A stretch of DNA of 64,000 bases, taken from Heterocephalus glaber. Its lineage: Eukaryota > Chordata > Mammalia > Rodentia > Bathyergidae. Below the pieces are notes generated by a model. It was given only the letters and a program-made list of their open reading frames with translations, searched no databases and was not told the DNA's origin. Below are positions 21,656 to 31,360 of this stretch, piece after piece. The translations under genes were made by a program, and so were the position numbers. Where the stretch lies: NCBI RefSeq assembly GCF_000247695.1, contig NW_004624734.1:6767014-6831013 (forward strand), given 5' to 3'. Position 1 is the stretch's first letter; each line of letters opens with the position of its first letter.

Positions 21656-22624
21656 AGAGGCCCATGGCCAGTGCTCATTCCCCCGCTGCTGGGGGGCCCC
21701 GTGGCCAGGGAGCGGAAGTGGGATCAGGAGCAGCTGTCTGTCACCTGGGATGCAGACATCTCCGTGCTGTGACCGCAGGACACCCATGCAGGGACCCCTG
21801 GACACCCCGGGAGTCCAGAGAAGAGCAGAAGGGAGGCGGCAGGAGGCAGTGTCCCAGGCAGGGAGCAGTCTGGAGTCCATGGTGCTGATGAGATGCCGGC
21901 CTAGGCCTCGGCAGCCAGCTCTTCCAGACCTGGGCAGGAGCCTCTGCACAGGACTTGGACCCAATTGTGGGCAACTGAGGATAGAAGACCAGGCTGGGGG
22001 CAGAGAGTCCAGGCCTGAGACCAGGCAGAGACCCCAACCCAGCCTGTAGACACATCTCCACCCACGCACTGGTCAGACTGAGGCTTTGGGCTGGAAAACC
22101 TCCCAGGCCACTCCACCAAGAATACCTTAGGAGTCTATTTGAAACAAAAGCAAACGCCATAGAAAGAAGAGGGGGGAAAACAACCATCTGCACTTTCTGC
22201 CATTGAGGTTTTGTGTTGTATTTTTTTTAACTCAAAATGTCCTGTGAGCCCCACTGGTGACGGAGATGATGGTTTCACTGTAGTTGTAGATCATTAATTT
22301 TGGAGACAAAAATGTGAAAACACAGCTTATCTCTGTCTGCAGACACTTTGCTATACCAGACCCGAAAACAGTTAGTGGAAGATAAAGAACTGCTGTGTAG
22401 AGTTTTGTGACAGGAAGCCAGGAAGACAAACCCTCCCCCAACTAAGCGGGCCCGTTAGACACAGAAGATATGGCTGCAGGCTCTGGTTAAGGGCCGCAGG
22501 GTCCAGCAGGAACAGGGAAAGGCCAGGAAAGGGTACTGGCCACTGTGCCTCCACCGCCCACCTCCCGCCTGGACCCTATGCAGCCTCTAGGTGCTGCTGC
22601 TGGGCCACTGGCTGTCACCTTGAC
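21656..22624. other. Unique GC-rich sequence
   Basis: Overlapping frames of 140-150 codons occur on the minus strand without a recognisable domain. No gene is called. An AT-richer part lies at about 22130-22400. Confidence 0.4.
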
Positions 22625-22661
22625 TTCCTTTCTTCTTCCTCCCCTCTTCCTTCCTTCCTTC
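22625..22661 (+). repeat. Pyrimidine (TTCC)n-like tract
   Basis: A C/T-only stretch ending in TTCC repeats. Confidence 0.75.
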
Positions 22662-22714
22662 TATTCCTGTGCACTTTTCTTAAGAGCAAGGTTGTTTTAC
22701 TTTTGTTCCCTGAG

Positions 22715-22792
22715 CCTCTAGCAAAGTACCTGAGACTGTGAACACTTGATAAAGGTTTGATAAAGGAAAGGATGGACGGATGGATGGATGGT
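22715..22792 (+). mobile_element. L2/MIR-type 3' end with (GGAT)n tail
   Basis: 'tagcaaagtacctgagactg' with 'gaacacttgataaagg' and then a (GGAT)n run resembles the 3' terminus of L2 or MIR, whose tails often grow tetranucleotide repeats. Confidence 0.4.
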
Positions 22793-23740
22793 GACCCAGG
22801 GGTTCACTGGGGCTTTCTCCATTCTTGAGGGGTCAGCATTTGCCACATGAGGGACTTACAGGAAGTTTGCTCTTCTAAATGTCCTCCAGGGCTTCCTATG
22901 ACTGCACCTTTAACTCTGAGCCCTTAGACGTCAAGGCTGCAGGACTTCCCGGGACAGCAGAACAAGGAACAATGATAAAACCAGTCAAGGTTGTCACAAA
23001 CAACCACTGTGGAGATCTGTAAGCCAACCACAGTTACACACCACATTGAGGACAGGTTATTTGTAAAGACTGCCGTAGTTCTGATATCAACCACAGCCTT
23101 CTGCAGCACCCTCGCCTGGGGAGCGCCCATCCCCAGCCTGATCTGCTTTACCAAGGTGAGGCCTGAGGAGACAGAGTGGCTCGGGTGCCAGTCGGGCTGA
23201 CAGGACTTTAAGGGGGGCACTAACCACACCCCGGAGAGGCCTGGTCATAATCTCACTGGAGAATGAACGTGAAAGACCACAGCCAGTGTGAGTCTGTGGT
23301 TCTGGGTAGGGCAAGCATGGGCCAGCACTGGCCAAGAGTGGGGAGTCCTTACCACATCCAAGCAGAGGGGCCGGTGAGGACCCAGGCTGTCTGGAGAGTC
23401 CAGGAACTGACTGCACAAGGTGCCGAGGTGATGTGAAAGAAAAAGCCAGACGGGACTTTACCGCTGCTGGACTCTGCGTGTGTTCCTCTCTGCGGGCATG
23501 GCGGGGGCCTAGCTTGCTCATGGTGTCTGAGGACAACGTGGACCAACACTGATGAATCTGTTGGTGGTACAGACCATCTAAAGGGGAGCCAGGGAGCCAG
23601 GCTGAAAAACAAACAGGACCAAAGGAACGAGGGAATTTTGTGTGAAGTGGAGACATCTGAGCTAGCTGCACAGATTCAGGCAAGTGTTAAAGAAAAACCA
23701 AACAGCTACAACCACCACCCTCAGAAGCTGAGGAACGGAA
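22793..23740. other. Unique sequence, no gene recognised
   Basis: About 0.95 kb left of the L1. A 198-codon minus-strand frame (23087-23683) has no recognisable domain. Confidence 0.4.
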
Positions 23741-24492
23741 TCTGGAGCTGCTATAATATCCTGAAAATACTCAGTTTTCAACAGGAAGTGGAGATCTGCA
23801 AAAAAAAATAAGAAAGTGACTTGGAAAAAAACCAGTCAGTGGAAATGTTAGCTAGGGGCTCTGGATGAAAGTAGACACATGCACCAAAGCACCTCCTGTA
23901 AATATGTCTCTGAAACTAGAGTTAACTTTCTATCAAAAAATTAAAAGAAAGTATAATGACAATGACTCAAGAAATAAAGACTATCAAGGGAGGGAAGGGA
24001 AAGGGGATGAAAAAATGAACTAAGATGTGTTATGTACATGTGTCAGTTCCCCACAAGGAATGTAAACATTATGTACAACAAACACATACCAATAACAAAG
24101 AATATCAACAGAAACACAAAATTTTAAAAGATGGAATGAAAATTCTAAAACTGAAAGGCACAGTAACTGAGATGGAAAATCCACCAGAGGAGCTCAACAG
24201 CAAAGGGGAAGAAAGATGAAATCAACAAACTTAAAGACAGAGCAATAGAAGTGATCTAACATGAAGCAAGTGGAAAAAAGAAGAATGCAGAAAAAGAAAC
24301 AGAACCCTGGAGACTTGCAGGACAAGAGTGAATGTATCGACATCCTAAACACAAAGGCCCACCTGAGACTTATCACAGTCCAACTACTGAATGACAAAAA
24401 GAAAATCTTGAAAGGAGCAAGAGAAAAATGGCTTCTGTACAGGGGAGACAGCAGTGTGATCTAGGCTGCATCCTAATCAGAAATGATAGAGG

Positions 24493-24567
24493 GGCCGGGC
24501 TCAGTGGTTCTGCCGCCTGCCTCGCAAGAGCAAGGTCTTCAGTTTGATCCCTGGTACCAAAAAAAAA
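24493..24567 (+). mobile_element. ID SINE with target-site duplication
   Basis: 'ggctcagtggttctgccgcc' to 'ttgatccctggtacc' plus A tail. It is flanked by a perfect 14-bp duplication AGAAATGATAGAGG (24479-24492 and 24568-24581). The head is slightly shortened ('gggccgggctcag' lacks 'gattta'). Inserted in the L1 ORF1 end. Confidence 0.9.
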
Positions 24568-24798
24568 AGAAATGATAGAGGCCAAAGGCAGTGGAGTGTG
24601 TAAAGTGCTGAAGGAAAACACTGCCAACTGAGAAGTCTACATCCACTGAGACCATCGAGTAAACCACAGAAGTGAAGTGGACGCATTCTCATACCAACAG
24701 CAACTGAGATCATCTGTCACTGACAAACGTGCCTTACAAGAACTACTAAAGGATGTCTTTCAGTCAAAAAGAAAATAACATCACACTTGAATCATGCG

Positions 24799-24820
24799 AA
24801 GGAAGGAAGGAAGGAAGGAA
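24799..24820 (+). repeat. (GGAA)n microsatellite
   Basis: About five GGAA units embedded in the L1 inter-ORF region. Confidence 0.85.
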
Positions 24821-25383
24821 AAGAAAAAACAGCAAAAAAGATAAATATGTGTGTAATATAAAAAACTACATATTTTTAAATCTTTTCTTCCTTTAAAAGA
24901 TGTAAGATTGCAGAAGACTATGTATCACTGCCCTTATAGCAGACATATACACATGTATGTGCAATATATATTTGACAAATAGCATAAAAGGGGGGGAGGA
25001 AATGGAACTACATTGAAGCAAAGATTCTATATTTACATGAATTAAATTAATATTAATCTGAAGTATATTGCGATAAGTAAAGACGCATATTAAAATCCCC
25101 TATTTAACATAAAAGAACGCAGAAAAGAAGAATCAAAGGAAGGAAAAGGCAGGGGACCTATAGAAAACAAATAGTAATATGCAAGACATAAATTCAACTA
25201 CATCAAGAATTATATTAAATGTGAATGTGCAAAACACTTCAATAAGGCAGAGGCTGTTAGACTGGATTTTTAAAATATCCAATAATATGATCTATACAAG
25301 AAACATGTTTGAGATTCAAAGACACCATGTTGGAAGGAAATGGATGGAAAAAAATATACCATAAACACATTAAACATAAGAGA

Positions 25384-25473
25384 GGGCTGGGAATTTAGCT
25401 CAGTGGTGCCGCCACCTGCCTCACAAGCACAAGGTCCTGGTCGACCCCTGGTACCAAAAAAACAAAACAAAAC
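25384..25473 (+). mobile_element. ID SINE
   Basis: 'ggctgggaatttagctcagt' to 'acccctggtaccaaaaaaac'. Flanked by 'aagagag' on both sides, where the L1 sequence continues. The B box has lost a base ('ggtcgacccctgg'). Confidence 0.85.
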
Positions 25474-25550
25474 AGAAGAGAGCTGAAGTGGTATATTAAT
25501 GCTAGACAAAATATACTTTGAAATAAAAAATATAAAAATACCTAAATATA

Positions 25551-25638
25551 GGGTTGGGGATTTAGCTCAGTGGTGCCATCACCTGCCTCGCAAGCTCAAG
25601 GTCCTGAGTTCAATCCCCGGTACCAGAAAGAAAAAAAC
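25551..25638 (+). mobile_element. ID SINE with target-site duplication
   Basis: 'gggttggggatttagctcag' to 'caatccccggtaccagaaag'. A perfect 10-bp duplication CCTAAATATA flanks it (25541-25550 and 25639-25648). Confidence 0.9.
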
Positions 25639-25774
25639 CCTAAATATAAAATATATGGAGGGATATATCATGATTAAAAGGATAAACTTAGTTAAATATA
25701 ATGATTATAAATATCTATGTACCTAACAACAGAGCCCCAGAATGTATGAAACAGTAAGTCACAAAATTGAGAGA

Positions 25775-26335
25775 ATATTCATTGCAGCCTTATCCCCAAG
25801 AGTGAAGAGGTAGAAGCAACCCAAATATCCACCAGCAGAGAGATGGCTAAAGAAAATGTGGAATATGCACAGAGTGGAACATCATCCACTCTCTAAACAG
25901 AAGGAGACCCTGTTACATGGATGAAGCGGGAGGACATTATACTAAGTGAAACAAAGTATGTAAAAATACAAGTAATGCATGACTTCACTTATATGAGGCT
26001 TCCAAAGTAGTCGGACTCATAGGAACAGAAAGCAGAATGTGGTTCCCAGGGGTGGGACGAGGGGCAGAGATAGGGTGCTGTTAGTCAAAGAGTATAGAGT
26101 TTCTATTTTGGAAGATGAAAAAGTCCTAGGGACCTGAGGGTACACTTTGCCCTCCTGAACTGTACACTTAAAAATAGTTAAGATGGTAAATTTTAGGGGA
26201 TTAACTCAGTGGTGCCGCTGTCTGCCTCACAAGTGGAAGGTCCCAAGTTCGATCCCCAGTACCAAAAAAAAATTTTTAATAAATAAATATGTCGGTAAAT
26301 TTTGCTTTTCTTTAACCACAATTGAAGATAAAATT
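25775..26335 (+). mobile_element. Second L1 3' end inserted in the main L1
   Basis: ORF2 text of the host L1 stops near 25770. A 5'-truncated L1 3' end follows: 'gaagcaacccaaatatccac', 'gaggacattatactaagtga', 'ttatatgaggcttccaaagt', 'ctgaactgtacacttaaaaa', then 'ggtaaatttt' and 'accacaatt' after the SINE at 26195. Host ORF2 resumes at about 26340 ('gacaatttgataatagttgg'). So one old L1 landed in another, in the same orientation. Confidence 0.75.
26195..26293 (+). mobile_element. ID SINE with target-site duplication
   Basis: 'aggggattaactcagtggtg' to 'gatccccagtacc' plus an A/T-rich tail. The 10-bp duplication GGTAAATTTT lies at 26185-26194 and 26294-26303. It sits in the inner L1 3' end, so it is the third layer of insertion. 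Confidence 0.85.
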
Positions 26336-27161
26336 AAAGAAATAGAACTGATAGACAATTTGATAATAGTTGGAGGCTTTAGTATCCCACTCCTAATAGT
26401 CAACAAAATAACTAGACAAAGCAGCAAGAATACAGAAGACAGCGTGATACCCACTCACCTGATCATAGAAGAGTACACATTCCTTTTGAGCATACACAGA
26501 AGGCTCTCAAGGATAGATAAAGCCATAAAACAAGCCTCAAAATATTTGGAAGCCCTGAAATCATCAGAGTAACCTCTCTCATCACAAAATTGAATTAGCG
26601 AACTGCAACACAAAGAAATCTGGGAAATCCCCAAATATTTGGAAATTGAACATCACACTTCAAAATAACCTATGGGCCAAGGGGGAAAAATGCTACAACA
26701 GGAATTTTTAAATATTGTAGTTGACTGAAAGCAAAATCAAAATATTTAAAAATTCATGGGAAACAACAAAAGGAGAACTTAGAGGAAAATACATAGCTTG
26801 AAATACTTAAAAAGAATGAGGCTATCAAATTAATAACTTCAGCTGTCACCTTAAAAAACTAAAAAATAAAGAGCAAAGTGAACCCAAAACAAACAGAAGA
26901 AAATAGATAGTAAATGTGAGAGTAGAATTCGATGAAATCGAAAACAAAAATACAATAGCAAAAAATCAATGAAAACAAAATTTTATCCTCTAAAAAGACC
27001 AGCAAAATTGTCCAATCTTTAGCCTGATTAAGAAAAGAGAGAGGATTAGGATCAGAATGAAAAATGAACTGTCGCTAACCAAACAAAAGTTAAAAGAACT
27101 GCAGGAGAAATCATGAACAACTTTATGACAATACACCAGACAATTTAGATTAAATGAATAA

Positions 27162-27256
27162 GGGCCGGGGATTTAGCCCAGTGGTTCCGTCGCCTGCCTT
27201 GTAAGCGCAAGGACCCGAGTTCGATTCCCGGTACCAAAAAAAAAAGAAAAACAAAA
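27162..27256 (+). mobile_element. ID SINE with 15-bp target-site duplication
   Basis: 'gggccggggatttagcccag' to 'gattcccggtacc' plus A-rich tail. The duplication AGATTAAATGAATAA is perfect (27147-27161 and 27257-27271) and AT-rich, as expected for L1-machinery insertion. Confidence 0.95.
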
Positions 27257-27360
27257 AGATTAAATGAATAAATTTCTAGAAAGGGACAAATTATCAAAAC
27301 TTACTCCAGAAAACAGAAAATCTGAAAACATTTATAATTAAAATCTGAAAACATTTATAC

Positions 27361-27830
27361 GTGCTGGTAACTTTGTATGTCGATTAGCCTGGGCTGAGGG
27401 ACACCAGGCAAGCTGGTCAAGTGTTATTTCTAGGTTTCTGTGAGGATAATTTCAGAAGACACTGGCATGTGAATCAGTGGACTGAGTTATAAAGATTGCC
27501 TGCACCGCTGCGGGTGAGCATCTTCCAGTCTGCTGAGTGCCCACCCAGAACAAAAAGGTGCACAAAGTGTGAATTCTCTTCTCTGGAGCCAGCACATCCA
27601 TCATTCCTGCCTTGAAACACGAGAGCTCCAAGGTCTTCACTTCAGACTCTGGGTCTTCAGCCCCACCCAACCCCACCCTACCTCAGTGCTCCAGCCTGCA
27701 GATGGCAGATCCTGGACTTCTCAGCTCCACGATCGCGTGAGCCAAGTCTCCTAAGAAACCCCCCTTCACTTATCTATCTGGTTCCCTTTGGTTCTGTTCT
27801 CTGGGGAATGCTGACTGTTAAGATTAACGC
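27361..27830 (+). mobile_element. Old LTR inserted in L1 ORF2
   Basis: 'gtaactttgtatgtcgatta', 'gaatcagtggactgagttat', 'agaacaaaaaggtgcacaaa', 'ctcagctccacgatcgcgtg' and 'ggttctgttctctggggaat' follow an abundant old LTR-type repeat from 5' to 3'. L1 sequence continues on both sides. Subfamily uncertain. Confidence 0.6.
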
Positions 27831-28510
27831 AATATACTTTAAAATCTTCCTACTGAGGAATAGCTTGCCTTTAGTGATAAAGTTTATCTAATTTCTAAAT
27901 AGAAGTAATACCAATCCTTCACAATCTCTTTCAGAAAACACATTCTGTTAGGGAGTATTTTGTTTTTTTCTATTAGGGAGTATATACCAAAGCCAGGCAA
28001 GACATCATAGGGGGAAAAAACCCTACAGATCAATAACCCTTGTGGAGTTAGATGTGAAATCCTCAAAGAAAATATTAACAAACCAAATCTAGCAATATAG
28101 CTATAAAGGATTGTTGACCATGACCAAGTGGGGTTTGTTCCAGCATACAAGTTTGCTTTAATATGTGAGAACCAATTAAGGTAATATACCGTATTAATAA
28201 AGAACAAAAACCAATCAGTCATCTTAGTAGATGGAGAGAAAATATACTCGACAAAATCTAACCCTGGAAGCAGGATTCCTCAACCTGATAAGGGCCATGT
28301 ACACAGAGCCTATTTTGCTAACATCCTGAGTGACAGTGAGAGACTGAACACCTCCTGTAAGATCATGAACAGGCCAAGGACATCCGTCCTCTCCACTACA
28401 CTGGAAGCTCTGGCCAGTGCAGTCAGGCAAGGAAAATAAAGGCATCCAGAGTGGAAGAGACATAAAGCTACTCAAAGGTGATGTTATCTTCTCAGTAGTA
28501 AAGCCTAAGG

Positions 28511-28539
28511 AATGCACACACACACACCCACACACACAC
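28511..28539 (+). repeat. (CA)n tract at gap edge
   Basis: A CA repeat with one CCC interruption runs into the N gap. The right side of the gap starts with (ACC)n then CACACA. Confidence 0.9.
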
Positions 28540-28639
28540 NNNNNNNNNNNNNNNNNNNNNNNNNNNNNNNNNNNNNNNNNNNNNNNNNNNNNNNNNNNNN
28601 NNNNNNNNNNNNNNNNNNNNNNNNNNNNNNNNNNNNNNN
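28540..28639. other. Assembly gap, 100 N
   Basis: Exactly 100 N, a conventional placeholder for unknown length. It lies where the L1 ORF2 consensus has an A-rich stretch, and both edges are CA or ACC repeat. Any frame drawn across it is meaningless. Confidence 0.98.
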
Positions 28640-28660
28640 ACCACCACCACCACACACCAG
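28640..28660 (+). repeat. (ACC)n/(CA)n at gap edge
   Basis: Short repeat on the right flank of the gap, after which L1 ORF2 resumes ('gtaataaatgagttcggcaa'). Confidence 0.85.
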
Positions 28661-29273
28661 AAGTAATAAATGAGTTCGGCAAGGTCACAAAATACAAGAC
28701 TACTGTACAAAAACAAATTGTGTTTCCAGAAGCCAGCAACAAATAAACTGAAGATGAAAAGTTTTTTAAAATCCTATTCATAGAAATGTGAAAAAGAACA
28801 AGACATTTAACAAATTTAAAAGAATAAAAGAAATTTAACAAAAGATATGAAAAGTGTGTACACTGAAACTACAAAACATTCTTGAGATAATTTAAGTAAA
28901 TTTCAAATAAATGGAGGGGCAGTTCATGCCCATGGATTGTACACTCAATATTGGTAAGATGACAGTTCTCCCAAACTGATCTTATACATGCAACATAATC
29001 TCTATCAAATCTCAGTAAGCTTTTTAAAAATATATAAACTGATTAGCAGTCCTAAAAACCATATCGAAATGTAATGGACCCAGAATTGTCGAAACAATGT
29101 TTAAAAAGAATTAATTTGAAGAACTCACACTACTCAACTTCAAAAATTACGATAAAGTACTACAGTCAAGATAATGTGATAATGGCATAAATATAGGATC
29201 AACAGAACCAAGTCCAGATTACTACATCATTACATTTATAATGAGCTGATTTTATTTTTACAAAGGTGCTAAA

Positions 29274-29355
29274 GCGGCCGGGGATTTAGCTCAGTGGTTC
29301 TGTCGCCTGCCTCACAAGCGAAAAGACCTGAGTTCGATCCCCGGTACCAAAAAAA
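29274..29355 (+). mobile_element. ID SINE, 'gcgaaaagacc' variant, copy 1
   Basis: 'cggccggggatttagctcag' to 'gatccccggtacc' plus A tail, with a perfect 12-bp duplication AAAGGTGCTAAA (29262-29273, 29356-29367). It carries 'caagcgaaaagacc' in place of the usual 'caagcgcaaggacc', shared with the next copy. Confidence 0.95.
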
Positions 29356-29448
29356 AAAGGTGCTAAAATAATTCAATGGGAAAAGAATAGTCTTTTCAAC
29401 AAATGATGCCAGGATAATTGATGTCGATATGCAAAAGGGTTAATTTAG

Positions 29449-29535
29449 GGCCGAGGATTTAGCTCAGTGGTTCTGTCACCTGCCTCACAAGCGAAAAGAC
29501 CTGAGTTCGATCCCCGGTACCAAAAAAAAAAAAAC
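29449..29535 (+). mobile_element. ID SINE, 'gcgaaaagacc' variant, copy 2
   Basis: 'ggccgaggatttagctcagt' to 'gatccccggtacc' plus A tail. A 17-bp duplication CAAAAGGGTTAATTTAG lies at 29432-29448 and 29536-29552. Nearly identical to the copy at 29274 but with a different duplication, so it is an independent insertion. Confidence 0.95.
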
Positions 29536-30149
29536 CAAAAGGGTTAATTTAGATCATTACCTCATACCATAAACAAAAATTAATTCAAAATAGATCATAG
29601 ACAAAAATATGTGAGCTAAAATTATAACACTCCTAGAAGAAAAATTAGAAAAAAAATTTGAACCTTGGGTTACTCAGTGTTCTTAGTACCAAAAGCACAA
29701 TCCATTTTTTTTCAATGGTAAATTGAGTTTCATCAAAATTAAAAACATTTGTACCTCAAAAGACACCATTAAGAAAAAGAAAAGAGAAAACTTCAAGCTG
29801 ATAGAAAATACTTGCAAATCATATACCTGATAAAGGATTTGTATCAAGAATATATAAAGAACACTCACAATTCAATCATTGGAAAATGAAATGCCCAATT
29901 CTAAAACTGACAAAATTGACCCAACATTTCACAAAAGATATAGAAATGACTAATGAACACATGAAAAATGCTTGACACTATTAACTGTTAGGGAAATCCA
30001 AATCAAAACCACAATGAGATACCACTGTACACCAACTAAAATGGCTATCATCCAAAGGACAGTAGCAAGCATGGCAGTGAAGCAGGAAGCTTCACCCATT
30101 GTTGGTGAGAACATAAAGAAGCACTGCCATTTTGAAAAATCACGTGGCA

Positions 30150-30249
30150 GGGGGTTTTTGTTGGGCTTTTTTTTTTGTATCAGGAATCAAACTCAGGACC
30201 TTGCACTTGGAAGGCAGGCAGTGGAACCACTGAGCTAAATCTTCAGGTC
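30150..30249 (-). mobile_element. ID SINE
   Basis: The plus strand starts with a T-rich tail, then 'gtatcaggaatcaaactcag', 'ggaccttgcacttgg' and 'ccactgagctaaatcttcag'. It is more diverged than the plus-strand copies. It lies where L1 ORF2 encodes its last segment. Confidence 0.85.
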
Positions 30250-30284
30250 TTGGCAGCTTTTAAAAAGTAAACATAAACTTGCCA

Positions 30285-30595
30285 AATTCTATGGTTTGAA
30301 TGTTTTGCCACCTCCAAAACTTAATTCCTAACGAACAGTAGGAGGTGAGACTTTCAGGAAGTGATTGGGCCATCAAACTTCCATGGTGGGACTGAAGCTT
30401 TTCAGCCAGCGTGTGACCTTGCTTGCCCTTCTGCCTTCCACCATGTGAACACCCCACAAGAAGTCCCCACAAGACCTAAGTACTGGACCTTGGATTTCCA
30501 GCCTGCAGGACTATGATAAACAAATTTATGTCCCTGACAAGTTACCCCATCCTGCAATATCCTCTTACACTAGCAAAGTAGACTAAGACATCTTA
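30285..30595 (+). mobile_element. MaLR-type solo LTR
   Basis: 'tctatggtttgaatgttttg', 'ccacctccaaaacttaattc', 'gacttccaccatgtg'-type segment ('ctgccttccaccatgtgaac') and 'agcaaagtagactaagaca' run in MaLR LTR order from TG-like to CA-like ends. L1 continues on both sides. Confidence 0.75.
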
Positions 30596-30796
30596 CAACC
30601 CAGCAAGTCCTGTCCAGGTATCTGTTGAAGGGAAATGAAAACATGTGTCTACACAAAGATTTGTATGTCCACAGCAGTATTACTCACAGGACCCAAAAAC
30701 TTGAAACCACCCAGATGTCCATTAGTCAGTGGATGAATAAACAATGTGGTGTAGACTCACAGTGGAATTGTATGTAGTAATAAAAAGACATGAACT

Positions 30797-30883
30797 GGGG
30801 CCGGGGATTTAGCTCAGTGGTTTTGCTGCCTGCTCTGCAAGCGCAAGGACCCAAGTTTGATCCCCAGTAGCCAAAAAAAAAAC
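30797..30883 (+). mobile_element. ID SINE with target-site duplication
   Basis: 'gggccggggatttagctcag' to 'gatccccagtagcc' plus A tail. The duplication AAG(A/G)CATGAACT (30785-30796, 30884-30895) has one mismatch. Inserted near the L1 3' end. Confidence 0.9.
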
Positions 30884-31229
30884 AAGGCATGAACTAACTG
30901 CTCAAAAGTGCTACAACACAGATGAACCTCAAAAGCATCACAATAAGTGAAAGAAACTGGCCCCAAAAGACTAGACACTGAATGATTCTGCCTATGTGCT
31001 AGGTCCAGACAGGCAAGTTTATAGAAACAGAAAGGAGATCGGTGTGTATCATGGGCTGGGAGTGGGAGCAAATGGGCACGGAGGGACTGATTAGGCCAAC
31101 AGAAAAGTCCTAAAGTTACACCGTGGTTCTGTGCACGTCTATAAATTTAGAAAAATCCTTGAGTTACAGGCTTAAAATTAACACAGTTTCATGGTATTTA
31201 AAATATACCTCTATTAAACTGTTAGAAGA

Positions 31230-31360
31230 AAAGTCCACAGCCAGGCATGGTGGTACATGCTTGTTGTCCCAGCTACTTGAGAAGCTGAGGCAGAAGGATC
31301 ACTTAAGCCCATGAGTTCAAGACCGGCCTGGGCAACATAACAAGACCCTGACGAAGAAGA
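31230..31360 (+). mobile_element. B1/7SL-type SINE monomer
   Basis: 'agccaggcatggtggtacat', 'agaagctgaggcagaaggat', 'tcaagaccggcctgggcaac' and 'ataacaagaccctg'. No internal B1 tandem duplication is evident, so it may be an older monomer. It abuts the 3' end of the long L1. Confidence 0.8.

Larger units (their letters stand above)
23745..31225 (+). mobile_element. Long old L1 LINE, multiply interrupted
   Basis: One plus-strand L1 can be followed in order. ORF1 segments run to about 24480 ('atgacaatgactcaagaaat', 'aaaatcttgaaaggagcaag'), then the inter-ORF region. ORF2 begins after about 25180: endonuclease part to about 25770 and 26340-27350, reverse-transcriptase part 27880-29270 including 'catgaccaagtggggtttgt', then the C-terminal part to about 30720. 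The 3' UTR ends near 31225. Insertions total over 2 kb: eight or more ID SINEs, an L1 3' end (25775-26335), two LTRs (27361-27830, 30285-30595) and a 100-N gap. Both reading frames are full of stops and frameshifts, so it is a fossil. It is of the old L1M type; the subfamily is not resolved. Confidence 0.85.

Noticed and set aside
27162..27256. tRNA-Ala-like A and B boxes suggesting a tRNA gene (here and at other ID copies)
   Set aside because: Each carries an A-rich tail, target-site duplication and no cloverleaf beyond the 5' half; they are ID SINEs.
28224..28841. Frames spanning the N gap
   Set aside because: They translate unknown bases and decayed L1 ORF2 in antisense.
29274..29552. Tandem duplication of one SINE
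   Set aside because: The two copies have different target-site duplications and unrelated L1 sequence between them that matches the host L1 in order.
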